Translations under genes and position numbers: made by a program
Shown here: one piece after another, positions 27,321 to 64,000 of the stretch
Layout of the letters: each line of letters begins with the position of its first letter
Position numbering within the stretch: position 1 is the stretch's first letter
Assembly (NCBI GenBank): GCA_964019055.1
Contig: OZ025221.1
Location: 6,912,468-6,976,467 of the forward strand
DNA from: Anthopleura xanthogrammica
Lineage: Eukaryota > Cnidaria > Anthozoa > Actiniaria > Actiniidae
Length of the DNA: 64,000 nt
Direction of reading: 5' to 3'
Notes under the pieces: model-generated
The model's input: only the letters and a program-made list of their open reading frames with translations
What the model was told of the DNA's origin: nothing
The model's database searches: none

Positions 27321-27706
27321 CGGTACTAGGCTATATGTTGAGCGTAGTGTAACTTCACATGCACGTGGAGTATGCAAAACACTTTCTGCCACAATTGCAA
27401 AAAAATTGTGAAATTCGTTTTAAGGAACGTTGCACATGAATCGGTGATTAAAATGCAAAGAATCAAGACAATATAGGTTAGGGTACTTGAGGCCTATTGC
27501 TGAGAAAGATATAATAGCCTAGAATTGTCGTCAGATGTTAGGGTGCCGACTCAGCGGAGTTCGCTTGAAAGATTTGTCGTTATCATACAATAACTTAATA
27601 AAGCTCATGGAGGAAAATATTGGTTTGTGACCTGTTGAGAACGATACATCCATTGTCTTTCAATCTCCATAATGCACTAGCTGGATCTTTGAATAGTATT
27701 TGTGAA

Positions 27707-27790
27707 CGAACGATGGAGGGATCGGAGGGAGGGATAAATAGATGGATGGGTGAATGGGTGGGGGATGGATGAATGAATATAAAGATGGAG
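27707..27790. repeat. GGAT/GAATG-rich simple repeat
   Basis: Degenerate tetranucleotide run (ggagggatc, gatggatgg, gggtgaatg). No coding sense. Confidence 0.65.
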
Positions 27791-27819
27791 CTATGAAAAA
27801 TGCATGGGTGGATTAATAT

Positions 27820-27957
27820 AGATCCCTTGCAGCACGTCGGAATGCTGCTCAATTTGGAGGACAAAATAATAGGTTCCAATTCTCAGGAGATTGACATTAT
27901 TTTGTTTTGTCGGCCTCCCAATTGAGCTGCTTTGACGTCACGTGAAAGGGGTCTATA
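27820..27957. mobile_element. foldback MITE family GACCCCTTGCAGCACG, copy 3
   Basis: Opens gatcccttgcagcacgtcgg and closes aaaggggtctat, with the family interior aggttccaattctcaggaga. Between the two convergent GILT genes. Confidence 0.85.
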
Positions 27958-28221
27958 AATGGATGGGTGGGCCGGTAAGAATAAACTAAAGTACGTTCAA
28001 AATTTTCTTTGAAATCATTCAACTCAAGATCGAGTTCATGATCTCTTATTCAACTTTATTCAGAAAGTCTACATTTATTTTTTAGCATAGCCTTACTACA
28101 TGTAAATACAAAATGAAAAAATGAAAGCAATGAAAAATGCATGGGTGGATTAATACAAATGGATCAGTTACAAAGTCACGAAGAATTTAACATCATAATG
28201 TTTCGTAACAGTCACGCTCAG

Positions 28222-28881
28222 TCACGCATTCTTGTAACATTTCATACCAATTTGCTGACAGGCTTGAGGTTTAGGGCCCATATAGGTATCACAGACCAGC
28301 TTTAGTAGATTAGAGGTGCCTTCGTTCTGTATTTCATCTGTATGCTTTCCATTCAGTGTGATCCAGGGTACATACTGGTGTCTTGGATACAGTGAGTCAG
28401 TCTTCTGTGCCATGGCGTGTTCGAGTGCGTTCCCTTCTGGTCCACTCTGACACTTGTTGATTGGATCAAAATCGATCCCCAGACTGCTTGCACATTGCTT
28501 TGCTTCTGGTAATGGGCTATAACCAATGCTTAACTCCAGGCAATGAATAAACGGAAAATACACCGAGGTATTCTTAAGGATCGATATAGCGCAGGTCTCG
28601 ATGAGGTTTCCAACACATTCTTCAGGTCCGTGCTGACAGTTGAACTTCCATTGGTTTCCGTAGCGAGTTTCTTGAGCATTGCCGTATGGAACTAAAGTAA
28701 CATCCATGATTCCACCGACCTTTTGATAAGTAGGGTAGAATTGGTCTCTGATGAATTGTCTGCATCCGCCACACATGCTCTCGTAGTACAGAGTAATTCC
28801 TACTTTAGAAGCAGTCACAGGAGAACCCAGAGTGATGGTAGGAACAGCTACCAACAGACAAGCGAGTAGTAGAGTTCCCAT
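28222..28881 (-). CDS. GILT-like lysosomal thiol reductase B
   Basis: Intronless; the true start is the ATG at 28881 (an in-frame TTG lies 12 bases upstream), giving 219 residues. Signal peptide about residues 1-19; active site CGGC at 37-40; GILT signature CQHGPEECVGNLIETC from 82; the conserved QYVPWITLNGKHTDE segment lies in the C-terminal half. Paralogue of GILT A, tail to tail with it 1.3 kb away. The two differ in the CxxC dipeptide (PD versus GG), which is known to tune thioredoxin-fold redox potential. Expected to act in endolysosomes or be secreted as a precursor. Confidence 0.95.
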   Translation of the reverse strand: MGTLLLACLLVAVPTITLGSPVTASKVGITLYYESMCGGCRQFIRDQFYPTYQKVGGIMDVTLVPYGNAQETRYGNQWKFNCQHGPEECVGNLIETCAISILKNTSVYFPFIHCLELSIGYSPLPEAKQCASSLGIDFDPINKCQSGPEGNALEHAMAQKTDSLYPRHQYVPWITLNGKHTDEIQNEGTSNLLKLVCDTYMGPKPQACQQIGMKCYKNA

Positions 28882-28893
28882 ATTTACTGTCAA

Positions 28894-30286
28894 CGATTCA
28901 GTTAGACTTTGAGGACTCCTATTAAAGTGATGCTCGAAGAGAGGTGAGAGAGCTTATGTAAGGTCCTAGAAACATGTGAAAACCTCGTGATTCCCAGCTG
29001 TTTTCACGCATGATGCTCTTACGTGAATCAGCCACGTTACCATGGATACTTCATGGTCTAGTATAATGTGGTGAGACTTGCCTGGCGTGACGTGCACCGC
29101 GTGACGGACTCGCGCTTCTTGTTCTTCTTGCAATTTGTTTATCCTCTGACAATGAACAAACAATTTCTGGGTTTAACTTGACGTTTTTCCTGTCTCGTGC
29201 AGATACTGAATCAGCTCAATCATAAATTTTCAATAGCCTGGTTGACAGCACATTGTTTGAGCAGCATTTGGAGCAGATAATGAAATTCAGAGACCCTTAT
29301 CAGCCGATTGAAACCAGCGATATTGAACAATAGACCTCTTTAAGCTCGTTGTGCCCATTTCAGGCCATGTGATGCCACTCTTGTGAGTTGATTCTTTCAT
29401 GTGTAAATATTTTAATGAAAAAACATTTATCAAGGGGATGTCATGTGGTCTTATATGGGCAATTTGCATACGAAGTCATAAAATTATTTCACCAGTAAAA
29501 ATTGCTTCTAAATATTTCGATCTTTTCCAAGCTTTATAAACCCTATGATATTTCTAACGGGACAGAAGAAATCACTTTATCATGTATCCCAATCCGAAGA
29601 ATAAAATTTAACAAAAGGTTTTTGTGGTTTCGGTAAAGTTTATTGATTCAAGAAATGATTTGTGAATGTGCTACTGGCTGATTAAAGTCTTGACACATAA
29701 TTAATGACCGGTCCCTAACCAAGGGTTATATGTCCCAACATCACTCCTAATATGAGATTCAGAAAAAATACGCAGATTTCGGTATAAATCAAGTTTTATT
29801 TACATCAACAATTATTTTATATGACTTATTCTTTTTGTTGAAGACTAGCTTGCAATAACTTGTACTAACTATAATAACTGTAATTTGGGGTTTCATTAAT
29901 TTGAAAAATTCTTTAGTACGTATGCAAGTTACCGTATAATACAGGACTCCCAACTCAGTTTGATCACTTTCAAACTTTTACATATTTTGGGTTTCCTGTG
30001 GTTGATTTGGATTGACCCAAATTTTTTTAGTTTTGGGCTTAAATATTTTTCTTTGCTTTCTTTTGCTATATTGCTTGTTTTCTTATCCCATAGCAGTATC
30101 AAAAGCCTGTATTCCCTTGTATAAAGCGGCTTTTTTATCTATGTACAATATTTACAAAAATAATTTTGATCTGTGTATTTGTCCATTATGTAAATCATTG
30201 GTTGTTGTTTCATTGGTTGTCTGTCAAAACGTTCGTGTGACGTGGTTCTTCACATGACTACCACGTGACTGCTTTCCATTTTATTT
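28894..30286. other. intergenic, no gene seen
   Basis: AT-rich spacer between GILT B and the FASN 3' end. It must carry the GILT B promoter and FASN 3' UTR. No convincing ORF. Confidence 0.55.
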
Positions 30287-41492
<11,206 letters not shown>

Positions 41493-42937
41493 GGCTGTAG
41501 TTGTTTGGGTTATCTACTTGTTGAGCTACTTGTGCTAGATGTACTCTGTAATGAGAGAAAAAATATTTTATTATAGCTAGCCATGACTAAAAATTCGATA
41601 TTCTTTTTTTATTTCAGGAATCATTTTAATTTCTTTGAAATAAGATTCTTTGGATTTTATTTACTAATGTATCTTCTCATGCATGATTGATAAAGAAAGA
41701 AAAAAAAATACTCAAGAGAATGACATATGACCCAGAATAGAAAGTTCACTAAATTTTAAATTATGAAGCATATATAAAAAGCTGTAAAGAAGATCTTTTT
41801 AAAGATTAACAGGAATATCTGGCTTGAAGAAAATATTTCTCATCAAAACCATTAACTAGTAAAAACTTTAACAAAACAAAACTTCTTATCAACAACCCAG
41901 TTGGATTTGAATACACACCCACTCCCCTTATTGTGTTTTTTTTTATCAATGCCAGCATTATTCTCCTAATAATAGAACATAATAACATAATCCAGAGAAA
42001 AGATGGCTAGCTTTGCTGGCCAAATCCAGCCCTCCAATAGAAAAATAGAAAACTTGAGCTCTTTTTAAATCGATTTTTCATTAAACAATGAATCAGGAAT
42101 GCAATGTACAAAGGTGTTTGAAAAGGTTTTAAAGTCAATATTGTTAACGACATAGATTAAATCTCAAAAAACGTATATTTTTAGTTTTATAGCCAGAAAG
42201 GTGGGAGACTGATACAGCAGAAGTAGCCTTCCAAAAGAGATTCTTGTTTTAGATACGGTATTGACGTAAGAGATAAGTTGATTTTGAAGTTGAATTGACT
42301 ATAAAAGCATCCTGACAAACTCAAAAGCTATTTTAGAGAATATTTATCAAAAACAAACCGGATTATTGGTGTGAAAATAAAAAGTTTGTACCCCCATCTC
42401 AAAAGCAGTTCTAAATTAAGGCAACTTTATTTGAGAGAGTGACATATCAAAATTCGTTTGCAGCTGAAACATCTACTTAATCTTCTCTTTGTGTACATTG
42501 TGATTTTGGCATTTTCGCTGAGGGCTAATGACATATCTAGTGTGCAACACAACAATAAAAACTTCATGTATTATCGAAATTATGAAGATAAAATTGATTT
42601 AATGCTTAAATCATAAAGAGGAACTGATAGCTAAAAACCTTGGAGATTCGAATAATTAATGATTTTGCACTTTTGCAATATTCAATCTAAATAAAATTGT
42701 TTGACCTGAGGCATAATGTTAAGTCGCATCTCAGCCCTGACAAGATTTTAGTATTAAAGCTATCTATGAGAGAGTTAGATTTTAAAATGTGTTATTCAAG
42801 CCGGATCCACTCTTTAGAAAATTATACTATTGTCTAAAGTTTTGCAGAAGGTTTTTCTAGAAAGATTCTATTTATAGTAACAAGTCGGACGAGAAAACAA
42901 CATTGGCCTATACTTTTTAATTATGCAGGATACATAC

Positions 42938-43147
42938 GGTTCTTTTTCGAGTGTTTTGCTTATCTTGCAAAGGAGCTTGACCACTTTTTCCTTGAAGAGT
43001 AGCTAGAGTGATGAAGAGTAGGAGCTCACATACAAGTAATACATCTGCTAGGAACTTCTTGGTTCGAGGCGAGTCGGGTACGAGGCCTGCACGGCTTGCG
43101 CGACTAGATCGACGACGTTTCATTGTTTGCAAACCCGCAAATTAAAT
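42938..43147 (-). other. possible cassette 5' exon of FASN carrying a small ORF
   Basis: On the minus strand a good acceptor (gtggtatctag) ends at 43148 and a donor GTATGT begins at 42937. Between them an ATG at 43123 (context acaATGa) opens an ORF rich in Arg/Ser at the start with a hydrophobic segment (LLVCELLLFITLATL). If spliced to the FASN acceptor at 41545 the frame stays open for ten more codons and stops 14 bases before the FASN ATG. No transcript evidence; it could equally be chance. Confidence 0.3.
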
Positions 43148-43148
43148 C

Positions 43149-43534
43149 TAGATACCACAAAAAAATACGATTCCAAAATAATTTTTTTTTACGCTGTTCA
43201 GTGGAATTTCATCCCATTTTGTTCTCTCTACATCAGTAAGCCATCCAGGTACTCTCGAAGGTCGCGATGAGATAATACTTTCCCCACTTTCTGACAAGTT
43301 GCAGATTTCGGCTTCTTCACTTTTAATTATATACTTTCCAGCTAGTCTCGCGATTAAGAAAGAATGATTAACCTTTTTAGATTCAGAAAGTTTTGTAGAA
43401 GCTTTCACAATATGAAGCGAGAAAACGGAGACAATGTTTGTTAGCACTGGTTCCAGCAGCTTCTTGCTTTCAAATGGGTTCTTTATCAGATGTATCGTTT
43501 GTCGACGGAAATGGAGAGACCCCATTGACGTCAT
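43149..43534 (-). other. unassigned ORF upstream of FASN
   Basis: Open frame of 128 codons from ATG 43534. The composition is protein-like (for example VPGWLTDVERTKWDEIPL) but I do not recognise it, and no exon partner is obvious. Could be a separate small gene, a leader exon, or chance. Confidence 0.25.
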
Positions 43535-44634
43535 CGTAAACACGGGATTGACAAATAGCGCTATTCAAATTCCCTTACTCAGACAAAAACGCACTAATAT
43601 TTTATTACCTTCGGGTCAGAAGCAATATCACAGCTCTAAAAATAAAAAAATGCTTTTAGCTGTTGCCAAATTGATTTATTTCTTGAGTTAATGAGAGGTA
43701 GTAGTTGCTAAGTTTTGTTCACGAGCCGAGCACGTGTATCCGACCAATGACCTGACTTCTAAAACGTGACATATGGGTAACCAATCAGAAGCCATGTAAT
43801 ATTTCGTAAGAGCGAATCGAGTGATGTAAACCCACGATCAAAAAGATGTTAACTTCGTGGCCTTTTTGCCATAATTTTGTACTGAAATAAATATCAAAAC
43901 AAAATTCTATTCTCAAAATTCTGAAATTAATTATGTAGAAGAAAACAGGAACAAATCTTTATCAAATACTATGCATTAAAATTGCAAAAGAACGACAGAA
44001 AATAAAAGGTATTTTGGGTTTCGTAATATTAGTAAAACAACTTGAAAAAGGAGGTAGAACACATTAAAAATAAACTATAGATTTTAATAATTATCTGGCA
44101 TTATCAAAACATCACTGACCTTCACTATGTTTTAGAAAGGCAAGGTGCTTATTCTCGAATTACCAGTTATAAAAACATTCTTGCGAAAAATTTGAGCGAG
44201 GGTGTGGAATCGCTCAGTGGCACTTGACAAGCAAGGAAAACCTGTAAACTCTCCTAGCACAAATCGTAAACCTCATTGCAGATAGAATGGTAAAAATAGG
44301 GCAAGCTACGCCTAGAAAGCATCAAAAATTGAATGGGGTGCGGTAGAGTGCTAGCGATCCATTTTGACAATCGAAAGTTTACCTCTTCACATCGCAGCAA
44401 AAGGAAATAATTACTAACTTTTTCTTTCCCCAAAACAAACAAACAAACAAACCCCTGCAAGTACAGGTTTAAAATGGTAAAAAAGAACAGCTTTTGATCG
44501 GGCTGGGTTGGATTTGAGCTCTTGTAGCAGAGCTAGAGTTCATAGTATTGTAGTATTGTTATCTCTCCGAGAAAACCCCTTCACAATGGATGCCCTCTGC
44601 AAGAACATGTAACAGAAACAAAAATTTACGATAC

Positions 44635-44728
44635 CTTTTTCTCGAAGAGAAGTGAAGGATCAATAGGTAATTGTTAGGAGCCTCTAAGGTTCTTCAGCTC
44701 AACTAGAAATGGCAAATATTTCGATGAA
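44635..44728 (-). other. FASN: predicted untranslated first exon of FASN
   Basis: Starts about 30 bases below the minus-strand TATA box at 44758-44765. It has no ATG and ends at a donor (aaaaag then GTATCG at 44634). Splicing to the acceptor at 41545 would give a leader of about 150 bases before the FASN start. Inferred only. Confidence 0.4.
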
Positions 44729-44757
44729 ATGATGGGTGGATTTGAAGCAAGCCTTAA

Positions 44758-44922
44758 TTTATATAGGAAATCCGAAGCCATTTGTAGATTTACAACTGAT
44801 GACACACCTCCAGACACACCATTCCGTGGGGTGATGACCAACCAATCACGAGCGAGTATTTCACAAAAGATCGATGGGTGAGCACGTGCTCGTATAGGAT
44901 TTACGATCTATCTGATCACGTG
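44758..44922 (-). promoter_or_regulatory. candidate FASN promoter with sterol regulatory element
   Basis: On the minus strand: TATATAAA at 44758-44765; ATCACCCCAC at 44826-44835, an exact match to the classical SRE-1 bound by SREBP; an inverted CCAAT (ATTGG) at 44842-44846, 6 bases away, as in NF-Y-dependent sterol promoters; and two E-boxes CACGTG at 44883-44888 and 44917-44922. This is what is expected for a lipogenic gene, and FASN is the next gene downstream on this strand. Confidence 0.6.
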
Positions 44923-44929
44923 CGCAGGT

Positions 44930-46824
44930 GGTTTTCCCAGTCGTGATATGGAGGTGTTTATCGGCTGTCGCAACATCTCAAGGTTTTACGATTGTTTTGG
45001 CTGAACAATTCAAGCGGTAATTTTAGGCAAGAGTCACGAGCTTAAAATCTAGACAATAGATTATAATTGTAGACAGAAAGATCGATCTACACGAAAACTT
45101 TTTCTATTTCTTAAAACGAATTTCTTATGCCAGAGATTTGGTCATAGAAAACCTTCCAACTGCCGCAATTCCTTTATGAGCTTATTTAGATTAAACTGTT
45201 ATTGTCTGAAATGTTTTGATCAATTATTGAAAATTGCATAACCGAGTTTTCCAGACAATAGAAACGAATTTCACATACCAATAGCACTAACAATCGCTCA
45301 CGAAATTTTTTTACAGCCCAAACGAATAGGGTGGGTTTCATTATCAAAACTAATGGGCGGTGTTGAAAAATTGTAGGTCAGTTGATGGCTCATGATCCCT
45401 TAAATTCGTTTGGTAACGCTGTTTTCGCAAAATGATATTCCAGGTTAGATACTACGTGCAAGCAATGTTACTAGTACCTGGTTGCAACACCTTGCCCTTC
45501 CAGGGAGGACTTGACCTTTATATTCTTTGATGACCCTTTTGATGATTGATTTCTTGGAATATCTATTGAATTTTTTCTAATGCTTTTGTAGTTTTCTTAT
45601 GGAACAAGAAAACATTTATTACTATATGTCATTCAAAATATTTCTCATAAGGTTTAAGGCTATTACACTACAAATGTAGACTTTCTATAACAGTTTTATA
45701 CTACTTCAGTACTGTGCTTTTCATGTCAATCAACAAGTTTAATATATGTTTGTACATAGACTTTATTCCAGACAATTGTTATCTAAGATTATATATCAGA
45801 TTACTTTATCACTGGTCTTGGCTGTCCAGCAAATACAGATTTTTCTTTTCTTTTCTTTTCTGAGGCCATTTAATATCTTTTTATAGGATCATTTTTAGTT
45901 TTTCTTTTACTTTTTGAATGATGGCAGCATGATCCCAATATTTACAAATGGTAGAGTAGAGGTCCGTATAATATATACCCTTAGAAAAGCTGCTGCTCAC
46001 CCCTCCCCCTCAGGGTGACTGGCTAAACAGCTGTTCAGACTAATTCTCAATCATACAAGGTATTTTTGGTGTTGGGAAACTGCAGCTTTACTTAGCCATA
46101 ACTTATTTAATGAAACTTGTTCTTACATGTAACTCTGTGTGCAGCATTTTGACTTGGGTGGCATCTGTCAGGGTGGCACAGAGGTTATGTGTGACACATG
46201 ATTTGGTCTTTTCAGACTGTGATTATTCGTCAATTTCAGTCCCCCCTGATGCATGATCTGCTTATTTTGAACCTGGTTCGTGAAAATTCATAATATACCC
46301 TAAATCCTTGTATCAAGGTTATTCATTAAACATATTTCGTGATTCATGAATTCAGGAAAAAATTGTCCATGATTCATGATTGATATCCCCCCCCCCCCTG
46401 TGACAACCTTATCTGCAGGAGATCATTTGCCTCTCCCTGTTGTGATTTCAAAAGATCATGTGCTCACTCCCTTGACCTATTGTTATAATTATGTCAGTAG
46501 AGTTCTTCATTGGTTATCTACTTTGATGCATAGGTGTTTAGGGGTTCTCCATGTTTCCAGTCTAAATTTGCATTTTATTTTTGAGCTAATTGAAGGGGAC
46601 ACATTTACATTTACTGAGTATGTCTGACAAGGAAACAGTAAAAATTATGTAATTTTATGATCAATAAATAAAACATGGATTTACCCAAATAACAGAGGCT
46701 TATCTTATTCTCCTCCAAACCAGAGAAGAAAATACTATCTTGTCTGTTTTGGAGAATAACGGAGGATTTACTATAGTACTGTTTCATGAATATGGTGTTT
46801 GCACTCCAGAATACATAAATATAT
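44930..46824. other. intergenic, no gene seen
   Basis: AT-rich spacer between the candidate FASN promoter and TEDC1. Short TTTTC run near 45841 and a poly-C run near 46387. No convincing ORF. Confidence 0.55.
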
Positions 46825-48240
46825 TTATTTCAAATTTGGAGGAATGCAAACAATATCTTTCAAGGTAAGAGAGAACTTCACCATACTGTCATCATGTTCT
46901 TTCTTTAAGTTCAAAAGTTCTTGCTTCAAAAGTTCATCCTTTTCAGACAACTCTTGAATTACTCCAGCAACAAGTGATTGCTCATTAATATTGGTCTCTA
47001 TACTTCGATGCTTTTTCTTTTGCTGAAGGTTTGGAATAACAAACTTAAGTGGACCTTGTAAAGAGGAAAGTGGTGTTGTAGTAATGGATGTCCTTATAGC
47101 TGTGAAATTGGAGTTTTCATTAACATCATTTTCTATGGTATTTAATTCGGCAAGAACTTCTTGGTCAAGATAAGAAAGCACATCAAGAAACTCTTCTTGC
47201 ATTTCTTTGGATTCCTCAACAGCATTTTTATATCTTTTCCACTTTTTTGATACATCGAAATATGAACTTTCCTGCTTCTGCAAAAGCTTTGAAAATTCTA
47301 CTTGTTGGGTTTTAATGCCCTGTATGTCTTTGCTTGGCTTGTAGTCTACATTACTAAGTGTCCAAGATTCTTGGATTTCATCCTCTTCAGGGTTTTCTTC
47401 ATTGTCTTTGATCTTCGCATCAAGGGTGCTTTCCATCCATTTCCAAAATGATGACTCTTTGTCCATTAAAAAGATTAAACATCTTAAATAAATGTTCTCA
47501 TATTCAAGTCTTTCTTGATGTTTGATCAACTCTTTTTCATGATACAAAAGATAAACATCAATGGCTGCCAGATGACTACTAGATGATGACGACTTTTGAG
47601 GAAATGGAAGAGTTGCTCTATGAATCCTATTTAAAACGCAAGAATATTCATTTTTTGCTGCCAAGATACTTCTAAGCGTTGCATTAAGTTTTCCCTTTAA
47701 TGATATAATTCCTTCAATTAGACGAAATAGCCTTTCTTTTTCATTAGTAGCTTTAGAATGGCCTGTCAAGATTAGTGAGTTTTCTATGTGTGGTATTCCA
47801 GTACAACTTGATTCCTTAAAAGGCAGATCTTCAGATGTTATTATCTTTGCGCGAGTAGCAAATTTCTTTATGAGTTTTTCTTTAGCCATTAGCCATCCAA
47901 TAGCAAGTAATATTTCTCGACTACCATTTTCCATGTTGTCTGGAAGTGCAAAGAATGACCTCACCCTGTACCCAATGGAAAACATTCCATGCTTACAATA
48001 GCGTACTAATCCCGGCAATTCCTCTGAAACAATTCCATTTTCTCCATTAAAATCTACTGACATACCATCTTTCATCACTTCAAGCCAAAGAATTACATTC
48101 CTCAAAGTGAACCACATAGCTTTTGTTGTGTCCTGGTTGTCAAACTTCGCCAGGCGGAAAGTTTCAGCAGTTATTTCTGCTATGCCATTGTATTTGAGCA
48201 CAACACAGAGACTCTCTATCGTCTCACGTATTTGTGTCAT
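46825..48240 (-). CDS. TEDC1: tubulin epsilon and delta complex protein 1
   Basis: Intronless frame of 471 residues from ATG 48240. The N-terminal part carries FRLAKFDNQDTTKAMW and GSREILLAIGWLMAKE, which match the conserved TEDC1 (C14orf80) blocks; the rest is mostly helical or coiled coil. TEDC1 with TEDC2, delta- and epsilon-tubulin stabilises centriole triplet microtubules. A longer start is possible: ATG 48330 in a short upstream exon can join through a weak GTTGTG donor to the acceptor before 48249, adding nine residues. It stands head to head with CEP112, another centrosomal gene. The stop codon overlaps an AATAAA. Identification rests on remembered family motifs, no search. Confidence 0.85.
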   Translation of the reverse strand: MTQIRETIESLCVVLKYNGIAEITAETFRLAKFDNQDTTKAMWFTLRNVILWLEVMKDGMSVDFNGENGIVSEELPGLVRYCKHGMFSIGYRVRSFFALPDNMENGSREILLAIGWLMAKEKLIKKFATRAKIITSEDLPFKESSCTGIPHIENSLILTGHSKATNEKERLFRLIEGIISLKGKLNATLRSILAAKNEYSCVLNRIHRATLPFPQKSSSSSSHLAAIDVYLLYHEKELIKHQERLEYENIYLRCLIFLMDKESSFWKWMESTLDAKIKDNEENPEEDEIQESWTLSNVDYKPSKDIQGIKTQQVEFSKLLQKQESSYFDVSKKWKRYKNAVEESKEMQEEFLDVLSYLDQEVLAELNTIENDVNENSNFTAIRTSITTTPLSSLQGPLKFVIPNLQQKKKHRSIETNINEQSLVAGVIQELSEKDELLKQELLNLKKEHDDSMVKFSLTLKDIVCIPPNLK

Positions 48241-48971
48241 TTGAAGTCCTAAAGATGAAAATCTACGACGATATTTATAATTCTTTTTAACCAAGTTAAA
48301 AACTCACAACTTTTCAAAAATTCCGCCATCTTGGAATTTGAAGATTTTCAAAGGATCTTGGGAATGGACCGTCTTTAGGGTGAGCTCGCTTCTGCTGCCA
48401 AAATTAGTCCCAAATCAGCTGTTTTATTTCGTCGTCTGAGACTTATATTTCTCAGCTTTAATAGCACTAATCAACAAAATTTAACCACTTTGGGGATAAT
48501 AAGCAATAAAGGTAACAAATGATATTTCATTTTGCTGTTTGCCGATAGAAAATTGCAGTTCCCAAGAAGGCCCTAAACTAGTCAAACGAGCCCCAGCTCA
48601 GTAAGCCCTTTGGAACATTATCTTGGTTACCTGTGAAGGTCCCTCGACCCTCGAAGTGAAAAATTCTAATGAGTTCAGTGTTTGTGTTCAACGGTTGGCG
48701 GTTTTTTATGAATTTCATTTATAATTTATAGCCATGATACAGGTGTTTTTACTATATGAACATCGTTTACAATGAATCTCCAATGGACATGAAAAAGGCA
48801 ATAACACAGGGTAATTTATAAAATACAAGAAATCCCGGCTCGGCTGAAGAAGAGTTTGACAACCGAACGAACATATTTTTCAAAGTCGTAGTAAAACTTT
48901 TACCATCTTTCCTGTAATTCTTAGTTTTTAACTCTTCAAAAATACGGTTTTAAGAGTTCAAAAGTTTTAAA
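48241..48971. promoter_or_regulatory. shared head-to-head promoter of TEDC1 and CEP112
   Basis: 731 bases between divergent start codons of two centrosomal genes. No TATA box or clear RFX X-box was found by eye. Confidence 0.5.
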
Positions 48972-63807
<14,836 letters not shown>

Positions 63808-64000
63808 GTAATGATATTAAAAAAAAACCAGAATGTGGGAGGATTTGATTCCTATAAAAGAGCACTCGGTCTTGTTCACAGTTGATGATTAACAACAGGG
63901 GCGTAGCGAGGACCTTGAAAGTGGGGGGCACCCAGGCACCCAGTATGAAAAAGCAAACCAAAAAACAGAAACCAAACGTTTTTATATATTCAAACATTAA

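Noticed and set aside
27066..27392. polyglutamine protein on the minus strand
   Set aside because: By-product of a trinucleotide repeat between two convergent genes; no exon structure or homology.

Overview
The window is nuclear DNA of an intron-rich, AT-rich animal. I infer an invertebrate and most likely an anthozoan cnidarian (sea anemone or coral). The reasons are a metazoan type I fatty acid synthase, small heat-shock proteins with two alpha-crystallin domains, cilium and centriole genes (MEIG1, TEDC1, CEP112), spliceosomal introns with GT-AG ends, and many short foldback transposons and tRNA-derived SINEs. The phylum is inference; that it is an animal is not in doubt. No operons, CRISPR arrays or ordinary tRNA/rRNA genes were seen.

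Layout. 1-6 kb: three intronless small heat-shock protein genes (+,-,+) with heat-shock elements; the two outer ones are a recent segmental duplication. 7-9.7 kb: MEIG1 (+), 88 residues in three coding exons, with a large foldback transposon in its last intron and an X-box-like site upstream. 10.6-16.1 kb (-): a complete nine-exon PLP enzyme of the cystathionine/methionine gamma-lyase family. 16.6-24.8 kb (+): eIF3D, sharing a roughly 0.5 kb head-to-head promoter region with the PLP enzyme. 26.3-28.9 kb: two intronless, convergent GILT thiol reductases. 30.3-44.7 kb (-): a complete fatty acid synthase of 2392 codons in 12 coding exons, with a candidate promoter 3 kb upstream that carries an exact sterol regulatory element. 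46.8-48.2 kb (-): TEDC1, intronless. 49.0 kb to the right edge (+): CEP112, 29 exons (929 codons) visible and running out of the window; an intron carries a Crypton-like tyrosine recombinase ORF.

Exon models for MEIG1, the PLP enzyme, eIF3D, FASN and CEP112 were assembled by hand from splice sites and protein homology recalled from family knowledge. In every model the exon phases join without a remainder, which is strong internal support. The outermost untranslated exons are guesses.

The sequence between genes and inside introns is dominated by small non-autonomous elements. I could define about ten families or single foldback elements by internal repetition, several of them present two to five times in the window. 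The cilium/centriole genes are physically close (MEIG1 at 7 kb; TEDC1 and CEP112 head to head at 48-49 kb). The rest is housekeeping or stress and metabolic function: proteostasis, translation, sulfur amino acids, lysosomal thiol reduction and lipid synthesis.
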